A DNA stretch of 64,000 nt from Anaerolineae bacterium. Lineage in GTDB: Bacteria; Chloroflexota; Anaerolineae; 4572-78; J111. Both the position numbers and the translations under genes were made by a program. The stretch lies in NCBI GenBank assembly GCA_023382535.1, contig JAHDWA010000002.1, positions 248,001 through 312,000 on the forward strand, read 5' to 3'. Positions 33,801-45,995 of this stretch are shown one piece after another. Each line of letters opens with the position of its first letter. The stretch's first letter is position 1. Under the pieces are notes generated by a model, which saw nothing but the letters and a program-made list of their open reading frames with translations, searched no databases and had not been told where the DNA came from.

Positions 33801-34839
33801 GCTGGCCTCCTTGTTCTGGCTGAGCCTGCCGAACGCTTTTGACCTGGTTGATCAGCTCGGGGATTACCTGGTAAAGGTCGCCCACTAGACCCAGGTCGGC
33901 CACCTGGAAAATGGGCGCCTGGGGGTCGCTGTTGATCGCCAGGATAAAATTAGAGCCGCTCATGCCCACCCGATGCTGGATAGCGCCGGAAATCCCGGCG
34001 GCGATGTACAGTTTGGGCCGCACGGTTTTGCCGGTCTGGCCAACCTGGTGGGCATAGGAGACCCAACCGGCATCCACCACCGGCCGCGACGCGCCGACAA
34101 CGCCGCCCAATAAGCCGGCCAGCTCTTCCAGTAGCTTGAAGCCGGCCGGGTCGCCGACGCCTCGCCCGCCGGAAACGATCACGTCGGCGTATTCAAGGTT
34201 GATCCGCTCTTCAGTATCGGCTGGCATAAAGCGGACCAGCTTGACTGCTACCTCTGCTTCGCTCATTCCCAAAGGCTCGCGGATCAGTTCGCCGCTGGCC
34301 TGGGGCAGCGGCTGCGGGGTTGGCAGCACCCGCGGGCGGACCGTAGCCATCTGCGGCCGCTGCTTCTGGCAGAGGATGGTGGCCATCAAATTGCCGCCAA
34401 AGGTAGGCCGGGTAGCCGCCAGGATTTTCTTATCGGGGTCAATGGTCAGTTCGGTACAGTCGGCGGTCAGGCCGGTCTGCACCCGGGTGGCGATGACGCT
34501 GGCCAGACCCCGGCCCAATGTCGTCGCCCCAACCAGGAAGATTTCCGGCTGATACTTCTGCACCAGGTTGCTGATGCCAAACCCGTAAGGCAAATTACGG
34601 TAAACATCCAACACCGGATCGTCAATCAGATAAACCCGGCTGGCTCCGTAGCGAAAAGCTTCCTCGGCAATGTGCGCCACATTGTCTCCCAGCAGCACCC
34701 CTTCGACCACGCTGCCCGGCACGTCAACAGCCAGACGTTGCGCCGCGCCCAGCAGCTCCCACGAAACCGGATGGGCCTGGCCCTCCTCCTGCTCCAGGTA
34801 GACCCAGATGCGTTTGTTTGCTGGCGTCGTTTCAATCAT
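33793..34839 (-). CDS. fixB: FixB, electron-transfer flavoprotein alpha subunit
   Basis: The large ETF subunit of 348 residues. It has an alpha/beta N-terminal domain with GVLLGDNV and [19 protein letters not shown] (about 100-120) and the C-terminal FAD-binding domain [51 protein letters not shown] and [19 protein letters not shown], with all standard motifs. Its start overlaps the end of fixA by four bases. It forms the FAD-bearing half of the ETF pair. Confidence 0.96.
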   Translation of the reverse strand: MIETTPANKRIWVYLEQEEGQAHPVSWELLGAAQRLAVDVPGSVVEGVLLGDNVAHIAEEAFRYGASRVYLIDDPVLDVYRNLPYGFGISNLVQKYQPEIFLVGATTLGRGLASVIATRVQTGLTADCTELTIDPDKKILAATRPTFGGNLMATILCQKQRPQMATVRPRVLPTPQPLPQASGELIREPLGMSEAEVAVKLVRFMPADTEERINLEYADVIVSGGRGVGDPAGFKLLEELAGLLGGVVGASRPVVDAGWVSYAHQVGQTGKTVRPKLYIAAGISGAIQHRVGMSGSNFILAINSDPQAPIFQVADLGLVGDLYQVIPELINQVKSVRQAQPEQGGQHV

Positions 34840-35690
34840 TTTGCACCTCCATTCGGCTGGGCCAGCGGTTTGAGGGCTTCAACTACCCCGACCCGGCCAA
34901 TCTGTTCCAGGGCGTAGGCCACACTCTCAGTTAGCCCCTTATCCGTTACAGGTACTGTTTCGCCGGCCTGTTTGGGTGGGGGGGTAAAGGCCTTGCCGAC
35001 GATGGTCGGCGAGCCTTTGATCCCAATCTTGTTCGGTTCAAATGGCACCGGCTCGGTGCTGCTCCAGATCTCCGGCTGATAGTGGGCCGCTTTGACCAGG
35101 TTGGGCAGCGGCGCCCGGCTAATCTCGGCAATTTCTTTTTCCACCGTCAGTAAAGCCGGCAGCGCGGTTTGCCAGACCTCGATTCCGCGCTCGGTTTTGC
35201 GGTGGACGAGGGCGGTCCGCGTTTCAGGATCAAAAGCCTCGACGGCGACGGCATAGGTGATGAGGGGGACTCCCAGGCGGGTCGCCACGCCCGGCCCCAC
35301 CTGGGCCGTGTCACCGTCAATGGCCTGCTTGCCAAACAGCAGCAGGTCCACCGGCTCCTCAGCCTGGATGGCCTCGATGGCCTGGGCCAGGACGTAGGAA
35401 GTAGCCAGGGTATCGGCGGCGGCAAATTTGCGGTCGGTGATGACAATACCCCGGTCTGCACCCTGTTCGATGCACTCGACAATGGCCTCTGCCGCTTTGG
35501 GCGGTCCCATGGTCAGGACGGTTACTCTGCCGCCAAACTTCTCTTTCAGGCGGACGGCCAGCTCGACGGCATGAGCATCATAGGGATTGATAATGGCCGG
35601 AACACCCTCCCGGATCAGCGTGCCTGTCTCGGGATTGATCCGCACGTTAGAGGTATCCGGCACTTGTTTAATCGCCACAACTGCATGCAT
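34836..35690 (-). CDS. fixA: FixA, electron-transfer flavoprotein beta subunit
   Basis: The small ETF subunit of 284 residues. It starts VVAIKQVPDTSNVRINPETGTLIREGVPAIINPYDAHAVE, with the ETF beta signature VTVLTMGPPKAAEAIVECIEQGADRGIVI. It is first in a tight operon fixA-fixB-fixC-fixX. The operon layout (beta, alpha, C, X) is that of electron-bifurcating Fix complexes, where NADH drives reduction of both quinone and a low-potential ferredoxin. The upstream region carries a CRP-type palindrome and a copy of the RACo control region. Confidence 0.95.
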   Translation of the reverse strand: MHAVVAIKQVPDTSNVRINPETGTLIREGVPAIINPYDAHAVELAVRLKEKFGGRVTVLTMGPPKAAEAIVECIEQGADRGIVITDRKFAAADTLATSYVLAQAIEAIQAEEPVDLLLFGKQAIDGDTAQVGPGVATRLGVPLITYAVAVEAFDPETRTALVHRKTERGIEVWQTALPALLTVEKEIAEISRAPLPNLVKAAHYQPEIWSSTEPVPFEPNKIGIKGSPTIVGKAFTPPPKQAGETVPVTDKGLTESVAYALEQIGRVGVVEALKPLAQPNGGAK

Positions 35691-35717
35691 AGTTTAGCCT
35701 CTTTCTGGGTCACTTAC

Positions 35718-35733
35718 TGTGAATATTTTCACA
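35718..35733 (-). promoter_or_regulatory. CRP/FNR-family-like palindrome before fixA
   Basis: TGTGAATATTTTCACA is an exact match to the TGTGA-N6-TCACA type consensus, 28-43 bases upstream of the fixA start, in an AT-rich leader. Being close to the gene and downstream of the candidate promoter, it could be a repressor site or indicate a second, closer promoter. No such site is seen upstream of RACo. Confidence 0.6.
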
Positions 35734-35773
35734 TACTTCAGATAAATTATATGCTTTTTTCCTTACAGTTCAA

Positions 35774-36009
35774 GATAAGTCTGGAGTACAGGAGCAGGTA
35801 TCAATCTGTCTCCAGTTAAATTGCAGGCTGGATGGTGAGGACTTAGAGGCAGGGTAGAAAACGAGAAATTAGCCTAACACAAAATGTTCGAAAGGCATCA
35901 CCCAGGAGAATTGGGCTTTGAAAAGTAGTACATAAGAAGTTTAATATAACTCGCCGTCAAAAAACAGTGACAAGGCTCGCCATCCTCAGTGACATTTGTC
36001 ATCAGAAGG
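35774..36009 (-). repeat. Duplicated upstream control region, copy 2 (fix operon)
   Basis: Copy of the RACo upstream region. On the minus strand it keeps the TGACAaaTGTCA palindrome (35990-36001), TTGTCA (35968-35973) and TATATT (35943-35948), then the RACo ribosome site and about ten codons. The RACo start ATG is ATA here, and the visible differences in the first 40 bases are nearly all transitions. So it contains a decayed RACo 5' end upstream of fixA. The candidate promoter lies about 245 bases from fixA. Confidence 0.9.
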
Positions 36010-36072
36010 TTAGCTAGCTGCAGTATCCGAAAACAGGAAGCTGAGGTAAAATTAACAGATGAGGTGGTGAGA

Positions 36073-36203
36073 ATGGACAAGGCGACACATCCTACCATCG
36101 GCCTCCTGACGTAAACATCCACATCGGTATGGCGCGAGGGCTGTGGTCCGGCGTGCTTGACGCAGCTCAGGCCGGCAACACTAACCTGCTTATCTGGCGC
36201 TGA
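36073..36203 (+). pseudogene. Decayed fragment of a ligand-binding (LacI-type) sensor/regulator
   Basis: In the gap before the GH105 gene, ATG 36073 (GAGGT upstream) reads MDKATHPTIGLLT then a stop. A one-base shift continues as NIHIGMARGLWSGVLDAAQAGNTNLLIW to a stop at 36201. Joined, this matches the first strand and helix of periplasmic-binding-protein-like sensor domains found in LacI-family and two-component regulators. The rest of the domain is missing, so it is a remnant. It is divergent from the fix operon. Confidence 0.5.
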
Positions 36204-36288
36204 CCGATGAACATGATAAAATGAGATTGATCAAGGCCGCCCCTCCCAGCCTCAATGACCCATTGCCTTGAGTAAGGAACGATATTCC

Positions 36289-37422
36289 ATGCAATACCAC
36301 GCCTTGAGCCAGCCGGCCGACGCCGCCTCCATTCCCTGGTCGCAGCGAATGGCCACTTCTGCCTTGAATCGTTACTCTTTAGCGGAAGGCCGCTGGCATT
36401 ACAAAGATGGGCTTCTGTTCAAGGGTATTTACCGCCTATGGCAGCAAACAGGAGACAGCCGCTATTGGCAGAGTCTGGCCGCCTATGTGGATCGTTATGT
36501 GGATACTTCCGGCGTGATCGCTACCTATTCGCTGGGAGAGTACAATATTGACCAGATCAATCCGGGCAAGCTGCTCTTTCCCCTTTATCGGGCTACCAGC
36601 CAGGAGCGTTATCGCCGGACGATTTGGCTGCTCCGCGAACAACTGCATGGCCAGCCCCGTACACATGAGGGTGGTTTCTGGCACAAACAGATTTACCCGT
36701 TTCAGATGTGGCTCGACGGCATCTACATGGCTTCTCCTTTTTATGCCGAATTTGCCGCCACTTTCGCTGAGCCGGCCGCCTTTGATGACATCGCCTTACA
36801 GATCATCGCTGTTGAAAAACACACCCGCGATCCCCGCACCGGCCTGCTCTACCACGCTTGGGATGAAAGCCGCCAGCAGCGCTGGGCCGACCCTGTCAGC
36901 GGCTGCTCGGCCCACTTCTGGAGTCGAGCCATCGGTTGGTACCTGATGGCCCTGGTAGACGTGTTGGATCATTTTCCGCAAGAACACCCCGCCCGTCAGG
37001 AGTTTCTGGCTATTCTCGAGCGTACCCTCTCAGCCGTTGCCCGCGTCCAGGATGAGGCGACGGGCCTGTGGTGGCAGGTCCTCGACCAGGGCAGCCGTCC
37101 GGGGAATTACCTGGAGGCGTCAGGTACGGGCATGGTTGTGTACGCCATCGCCAAAGGTGTGCGCCACGGGTATCTTGACAAAAGCTGGCTGCCCATCGCC
37201 GCCAGGGGCTTCGCCGGGCTGCTCAAGCACCTGGTGACGGTAGATACCGAGGACCTGGTCAATCTGCATAGCATCTGCTCTACCGCCGGATTGGGGGGCG
37301 ATCCGTACCGTGACGGCTCCTTTGAATATTACGTCGGTGAGCCAATCATCACCAACGACCTGCATGGTATCGGGCCGTTTATCCTTGCCGCTGTGGAATT
37401 GGAAAGTGTTGGGGCGGTGTGA
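36289..37422 (+). CDS. GH105/GH88-family unsaturated glucuronyl/galacturonyl hydrolase
   Basis: Cleaves the 4,5-unsaturated uronic acid left on oligosaccharides by polysaccharide lyases, such as rhamnogalacturonan fragments. The 377-residue (alpha/alpha)6 barrel shows [28 protein letters not shown]. Asp143 in WLDG is at the catalytic position of YteR-type enzymes. [14 protein letters not shown] and [15 protein letters not shown] follow, as in the family. There is no signal peptide, so it acts in the cytoplasm. ATG 36289 was chosen over a TTG at 36268. It is followed by a Gfo/Idh/MocA oxidoreductase ten bases away. Confidence 0.9.
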   Translation: MQYHALSQPADAASIPWSQRMATSALNRYSLAEGRWHYKDGLLFKGIYRLWQQTGDSRYWQSLAAYVDRYVDTSGVIATYSLGEYNIDQINPGKLLFPLYRATSQERYRRTIWLLREQLHGQPRTHEGGFWHKQIYPFQMWLDGIYMASPFYAEFAATFAEPAAFDDIALQIIAVEKHTRDPRTGLLYHAWDESRQQRWADPVSGCSAHFWSRAIGWYLMALVDVLDHFPQEHPARQEFLAILERTLSAVARVQDEATGLWWQVLDQGSRPGNYLEASGTGMVVYAIAKGVRHGYLDKSWLPIAARGFAGLLKHLVTVDTEDLVNLHSICSTAGLGGDPYRDGSFEYYVGEPIITNDLHGIGPFILAAVELESVGAV

Positions 37423-37432
37423 AAAACCGGTT

Positions 37433-38749
<1,317 letters not shown>

Positions 38750-38980
38750 CCGGATTTTCATCCCAGGTACAACCTCAATTTTTCTGCGGGAACTATCTAC
38801 CCCCATTCGGTTGCAGCCCAAGAGGGGATAACTAATTTTCTGGCTCGCTTCCACAAGAATGGCGAACGGCGATTGTGAGGCGCGGCAGGTTTTGTACGTT
38901 CGTTTGGCTCCATTCTGGATGAGTTTGGGCCGGGGTTCAACGATTTCATCACCCCACGCGCAAGGGATTACCGGGCCGCT
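38750..38980. other. Noncoding gap between convergent genes
   Basis: 230 bases between the oxidoreductase and the kinase/pyrophosphorylase fusion, which converge. No gene, strong hairpin or repeat was found. Confidence 0.6.
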
Positions 38981-42304
<3,324 letters not shown>

Positions 42305-42323
42305 GAGTATCCTCAGAATAATT

Positions 42324-42376
42324 GTGAATAGTGAACGATGAATTACGAATTATGATTCCCCTCGTTAACTATTCAC
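42324..42376. repeat. Intergenic inverted word repeat (GTGAATAG type)
   Basis: GTGAATAGTGAACGA (42324-42338) pairs with 42362-42376 at 14 of 15 positions, between the kinase fusion and the GalU-like gene. Same style as the other inverted word repeats. Confidence 0.75.
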
Positions 42377-42381
42377 TGTTC

Positions 42382-43242
42382 TTATCGTCCCGTCGCTCCC
42401 AGTTCTCGCAAGGCGAGCAGCTCCAACAGCTTGGACAGCACCTCATCCCGATCCTGCCCGCTGAGGGCCAGGGCCAACTGGGCGGTCAGCAGGCCATATT
42501 TAACCCCGACATCGTAGCGCCAATCCTGGATTTCCAGGGCCAGATACTGTTCTCGTTTGGCCAATTCGGCCAGGGCTGCGGAGAGGGTGACGCCGCCGCG
42601 CTCGCCTGCGGTTTCGATGTGTTGGGCCAGGATGTCGAATATCGCCGGAGTCAGGACATGCATTCCAAAGAAGCAGAGGTAATGGCCGGCCCGCAGACCG
42701 GGTACAACCAGCCGCTGCTCCGCTTCGGTCGGCGTGGGTTTTTCGATGACGGTTTCAACCCGGTAGAGGTCGGAACGTCGCGGCATCCGCCACCCGCTCA
42801 CCGCCCCGTAGTAGGGCAGCAAGCTTTCGCGCGTCGCGTGGACGGCCGAGACGGCGCAGGCTTCGGCTTCGGCCACCTCGACCAGTTGGCGGGCACAGCC
42901 GCTTTCCCGGCGGCTGACGTAAAGATGATCGCCCACCAGGTGCAGAATGGAGTCATGGCCGGCAAAGGCTTTGGCGCAGTAAACAGCATGGCCATACCCC
43001 AGCGGCGTTTCCTGATAGACGAAGTGGAGCCGGCCAGCATGATCCCCGGCTACGGCAGCATAGGCAGATTCGTCGCCGGGCCGGACGACGACAGCAATTT
43101 CTTCGATCCCGGCGCGGAGGGCCTCTTCGAGAATGATGCCGAGGACGGATTTTTCGGTTCCGTCGCGGTCAATGAGTGTCTGCAAAGGCAAAGTGTGCTG
43201 ATTTCGCCCGGCGGCGGTGATGACGGCTTTAGTGATTTTCAT
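42382..43242 (-). CDS. GalU-like nucleotidyltransferase with altered signature
   Basis: A Rossmann-type nucleotide-sugar transferase of 286 residues. The fold is clear from KAVITAAG at the start, the helix [33 protein letters not shown] and [10 protein letters not shown], where GalU has PLGLGHAV and LPDVL. The usual GxGTRLxPxTKxxPKE after AAG is replaced by [20 protein letters not shown], so the Arg and Lys used to bind the triphosphate are not in place. VIEKPTP and a late [10 protein letters not shown] are kept. It is therefore GalU-fold, but activity as UTP-glucose-1-phosphate uridylyltransferase is doubtful. Confidence 0.7.
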   Translation of the reverse strand: MKITKAVITAAGRNQHTLPLQTLIDRDGTEKSVLGIILEEALRAGIEEIAVVVRPGDESAYAAVAGDHAGRLHFVYQETPLGYGHAVYCAKAFAGHDSILHLVGDHLYVSRRESGCARQLVEVAEAEACAVSAVHATRESLLPYYGAVSGWRMPRRSDLYRVETVIEKPTPTEAEQRLVVPGLRAGHYLCFFGMHVLTPAIFDILAQHIETAGERGGVTLSAALAELAKREQYLALEIQDWRYDVGVKYGLLTAQLALALSGQDRDEVLSKLLELLALRELGATGR

Positions 43243-43267
43243 GGTTTACCTCATTTAAATTGTCCGG

Positions 43268-43702
43268 CTAAATTCCTTTGGAATGCCGGAAAAAGAAATG
43301 GTCCATGGCCAGGAAAAAGGCCTTACAGTGGCGCACAATCAACAGGGCGAAAAGGGTGACGGCGATGAGAGTTATCCATAACACCGGAAGCATGGAGAGC
43401 TGAAAATAGTGATAAAGGGTCAAAAACAGTCCAATCCCAAAAAGACCGGCAAAACTGTAGTCAAACATCCAGAAAGCCAGCAAAAAATAGCCAGGCTCAG
43501 GATCATAGAGGTAATTGCAGCGGGGGCAGCCGGAGAGAGTTCGAAACCAATCTGTCACGCTGCGAACCTGGCTGAGCGGGCAAAACAGCGGCGACACCCC
43601 ACAGACCGGGCATTTTAATTGTAAGCTGCGCCAAAAATAGAGCCAGGCCCGGCGCGAGGGTGAGGGTTGGACGGTGGAGGTGGGTTCAAGGTTGTTGGTC
43701 AT
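43268..43702 (-). CDS. DUF983 family membrane protein
   Basis: A small membrane protein of 144 residues. It has two CxxC-type pairs (CPVCGVSPLF near residue 31 and CPRCNYLYDPEPGYF near 59) that could bind zinc, and then two hydrophobic helices (about 70-95 and 100-122). The PEPGYF motif is a DUF983 hallmark. Its function is unknown. It is divergent from the PASTA kinase gene. Confidence 0.85.
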   Translation of the reverse strand: MTNNLEPTSTVQPSPSRRAWLYFWRSLQLKCPVCGVSPLFCPLSQVRSVTDWFRTLSGCPRCNYLYDPEPGYFLLAFWMFDYSFAGLFGIGLFLTLYHYFQLSMLPVLWITLIAVTLFALLIVRHCKAFFLAMDHFFFRHSKGI

Positions 43703-43750
43703 TGAATATATGGTTCAATTTTATTTGGAATTTAGCCGTTGGCAACTGGG

Positions 43751-43806
43751 GACGACAGGAGTCGTCAGCCTCCCTAGGTGGAGTCCGAAGCCTCCTGACT
43801 TCGGAC
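43751..43806. repeat. Two REP-like hairpins upstream of the PASTA kinase
   Basis: GACGAC/GTCGTC (43751-43756, 43761-43766, loop AGGA) and GTCCGAAG/CTTCGGAC (43783-43790, 43799-43806) lie side by side. A promoter follows. Function unknown. Confidence 0.6.
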
Positions 43807-43839
43807 TTCGTCCAAAATTAAAATCAGAAATCCCTCTGC

Positions 43840-43868
43840 TTGATAGAGTTGAGCATATAGGGTAAAAT
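43840..43868 (+). promoter_or_regulatory. Sigma-70-type promoter of the PASTA kinase gene
   Basis: TTGATA (43840-43845) and TAAAAT (43863-43868) with 17 bases between them. The ATG is 37 bases further on. Confidence 0.7.
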
Positions 43869-43904
43869 AGGGCAAACATTGCGAACCATTTTAAGGCGGC
43901 AGGC

Positions 43905-45848
43905 ATGGAACTGCAACTCCCAGTTGTATTCAACGATCGCTACCAACTCATTAAGAAAATCGGTGAAGGCGGCCTGGCCGAAGTTTATCAAGCCCAGGAT
44001 ATGGCCCTGGGACGGCTGGTCGCGGTGAAAGTGCTGCGACCCCAATATACTCGCGATCCCAACTTTTTGGTCAATTTTCATCGCGAAGCCCAAAGCGCCG
44101 CTCGCTTGAGCGACCCGCACATCGTGGCTGTGTACGATTTTGGCCAGGATAAAAACCGTCCCTACATTGTTATGGAATGGGTGGCTGGCTCTGACCTGCG
44201 GACCATTCTTGATACCCAGGGCGCGCTGCCGGTTGATCAGGTGGTTGATTATGGGATTCAAATCAGCGGGGCAGTAGGAACTGCTCACCGGGCTGGTTTG
44301 GTTCACGGGGATCTGAAACCGGGCAATATTTTGATTACGGCCGCTAACAAAGTCAAGGTAACTGATTTTGGCTTGGCTAAAGCGTTGGGTGACAGTGCCA
44401 TGGATGCCGGAGAAGTCGTCTGGGGGACGCCGGCATATTTTGCCCCGGAGCAAGCTGCCGGCGACCGGGTTCTGCCTGCCACCGATGTTTACGCCATCGG
44501 CATTATTTTATATGAGATGCTGACAGGACGTGTTCCTTTTGTGGGTGTTGACGACCAGGATGTGGCCCGCAAACAGCTCTACGAAGCTCACATTCCGGTT
44601 GACCAAATCAATCATCGCATTCCTGAGCCACTGGCCCGGATTGTGGACGCGGCGATGGCCAAAAATATCAATGAACGTTTCCTTTCCGGCGACCATCTGC
44701 GCGAGGCGTTGATTTTATACCAGCAGGGAGGGTTAAGTACGCCGGCCATGAGCGCACCCATATCGGCGGTGATGGGTTTACCGGTGCCAAAAGTCGCGCA
44801 GGCCGTGCCGCCGCCCCCGCCCCCTCCTCCACGCCATTATGTCCCGGCCGCCCAGGCAGCCCGCCGCAAAAAAGGCAAATTTGATGTACTGATGTTTGCC
44901 CTGGGCATTATCGCTATCCTGGCCATCATGGGCTTGATCCCTTTGTTCGTAGCCGTTTATGCCGCCTATTTTCGGGAACCGGCCGCCGATAATCCAACCT
45001 CTGGACTGCCCACCCTGGCTCCAGGACAGATTCGGATGCCTTATATCGTTGGCTTGGAAGAAAATGCGGCTCGCTCGGCCCTGCAAAATATGGGATTGGA
45101 ACTGGTGGTCGAGGGTGAAGAACCTCACCCGGAGCTGGGGGCGTTTACGATTGTGCGCCAATCCATCGAGGCTGGCCAGCCCGTAACGCCGGGCAGCAGC
45201 ATTGGCGTGGTGCTGAGCCAGGGGCCGCCCTTGATCGAAGTGCCGAATGTGGTCGGCCTGCGCTACGAAGAAGCCCAGCCGCGCCTGGAAAGCCTGGATT
45301 TGGTGGTGCAGCGTTATGAGGATTGGAGCGCGGAAACGCCTGGAAATGTGATCAACCAGGACCCACCGGCGGCGTCGCTGGTGGCTAACCGCACTCTGGT
45401 CACGCTGGTGGTCAGCAGTGGGTCCCGCGTTCCGGTCGGGGCTAATCTTGGCGGCCAGATTGTGCTCAATGCTTACGAGATTCCCCGCATCCAATATAAA
45501 CCTGGCGAAGCGGTCAGTGTGACCTTTTTTTGGCAGGCTGTCACTCCACCTACGGCCAATTATAACCTGTTTATCCACCTGACGACTCCCCAGGGTGGTA
45601 TTGTTTCACAAATTGATACCCAGCCCCAGGGAGGTGTCAGGCCGACCGGCAACTGGGGCGTGGGCGATCTCATCGTTGATCCTTATCAACTCCCCATCCC
45701 TCCCACGACTGCCCCGGGTGACTATCAAATCCGCATCGGCTTATATAATGCCGAAACCAAGGCCCGCCTGCCCATTTTTGAGCCAGGCCGAGGGCAACCG
45801 GATAATTTAGGTGCGCTTATCTTGCGGACAATCCAGGTTGTACCGTAA
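43905..45848 (+). CDS. PASTA-domain serine/threonine kinase (PknB/StkP-like)
   Basis: Membrane receptor kinase of 647 residues that likely senses cell-wall precursors. The kinase has G20EGGLAEV, Lys42 in VAVKVL, H134-GDLKPGN and VTDFGLAKA. The usual HRD is HGD, a non-RD kinase. A Pro-rich linker and one membrane helix (about 328-355) follow, then two PASTA domains (about 375-440 and 443-508) and an extra beta domain (about 520-647) with a VSVTFFWQAVTPP start. Two PASTA repeats is low compared with the 3-4 in PknB. It is not in an operon with a phosphatase here. Confidence 0.92.
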   Translation: MELQLPVVFNDRYQLIKKIGEGGLAEVYQAQDMALGRLVAVKVLRPQYTRDPNFLVNFHREAQSAARLSDPHIVAVYDFGQDKNRPYIVMEWVAGSDLRTILDTQGALPVDQVVDYGIQISGAVGTAHRAGLVHGDLKPGNILITAANKVKVTDFGLAKALGDSAMDAGEVVWGTPAYFAPEQAAGDRVLPATDVYAIGIILYEMLTGRVPFVGVDDQDVARKQLYEAHIPVDQINHRIPEPLARIVDAAMAKNINERFLSGDHLREALILYQQGGLSTPAMSAPISAVMGLPVPKVAQAVPPPPPPPPRHYVPAAQAARRKKGKFDVLMFALGIIAILAIMGLIPLFVAVYAAYFREPAADNPTSGLPTLAPGQIRMPYIVGLEENAARSALQNMGLELVVEGEEPHPELGAFTIVRQSIEAGQPVTPGSSIGVVLSQGPPLIEVPNVVGLRYEEAQPRLESLDLVVQRYEDWSAETPGNVINQDPPAASLVANRTLVTLVVSSGSRVPVGANLGGQIVLNAYEIPRIQYKPGEAVSVTFFWQAVTPPTANYNLFIHLTTPQGGIVSQIDTQPQGGVRPTGNWGVGDLIVDPYQLPIPPTTAPGDYQIRIGLYNAETKARLPIFEPGRGQPDNLGALILRTIQVVP

Positions 45849-45875
45849 CGTTCAAACGTTTAACGTTTTATATGG

Positions 45876-45904
45876 TTGGCGAATCCCATTTGTTTTGGTA
45901 TAAT
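45876..45904 (+). promoter_or_regulatory. Sigma-70-type promoter of ftsH
   Basis: TTGGCG (45876-45881) and a perfect TATAAT (45899-45904) with 17 bases between them. Three AACGTT-type words lie directly upstream (45847-45869). Confidence 0.8.
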
Positions 45905-45939
45905 TACGGTCAACTTCTTTAAGTCCTGAAGTTAGGACC

Positions 45940-45982
45940 GGATACTCGGCTTTCGCTAAGAAAACGGGTATCTAGAGTATCC
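45940..45982 (+). promoter_or_regulatory. Leader hairpin before the ftsH ribosome site
   Basis: GGATACTC (45940-45947) pairs with GAGTATCC (45975-45982), ending two bases before the GGGAGG ribosome site and 13 before the GTG start. It may affect ribosome access, but this is untested. Confidence 0.45.
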
Positions 45983-45995
45983 ACGGGAGGAACGT

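Noticed and set aside
37310..37432. N-terminal extension of the Gfo/Idh/MocA gene
   Set aside because: It overlaps the GH105 gene in another frame and is not protein-like; the Rossmann strand starts at the later ATG.
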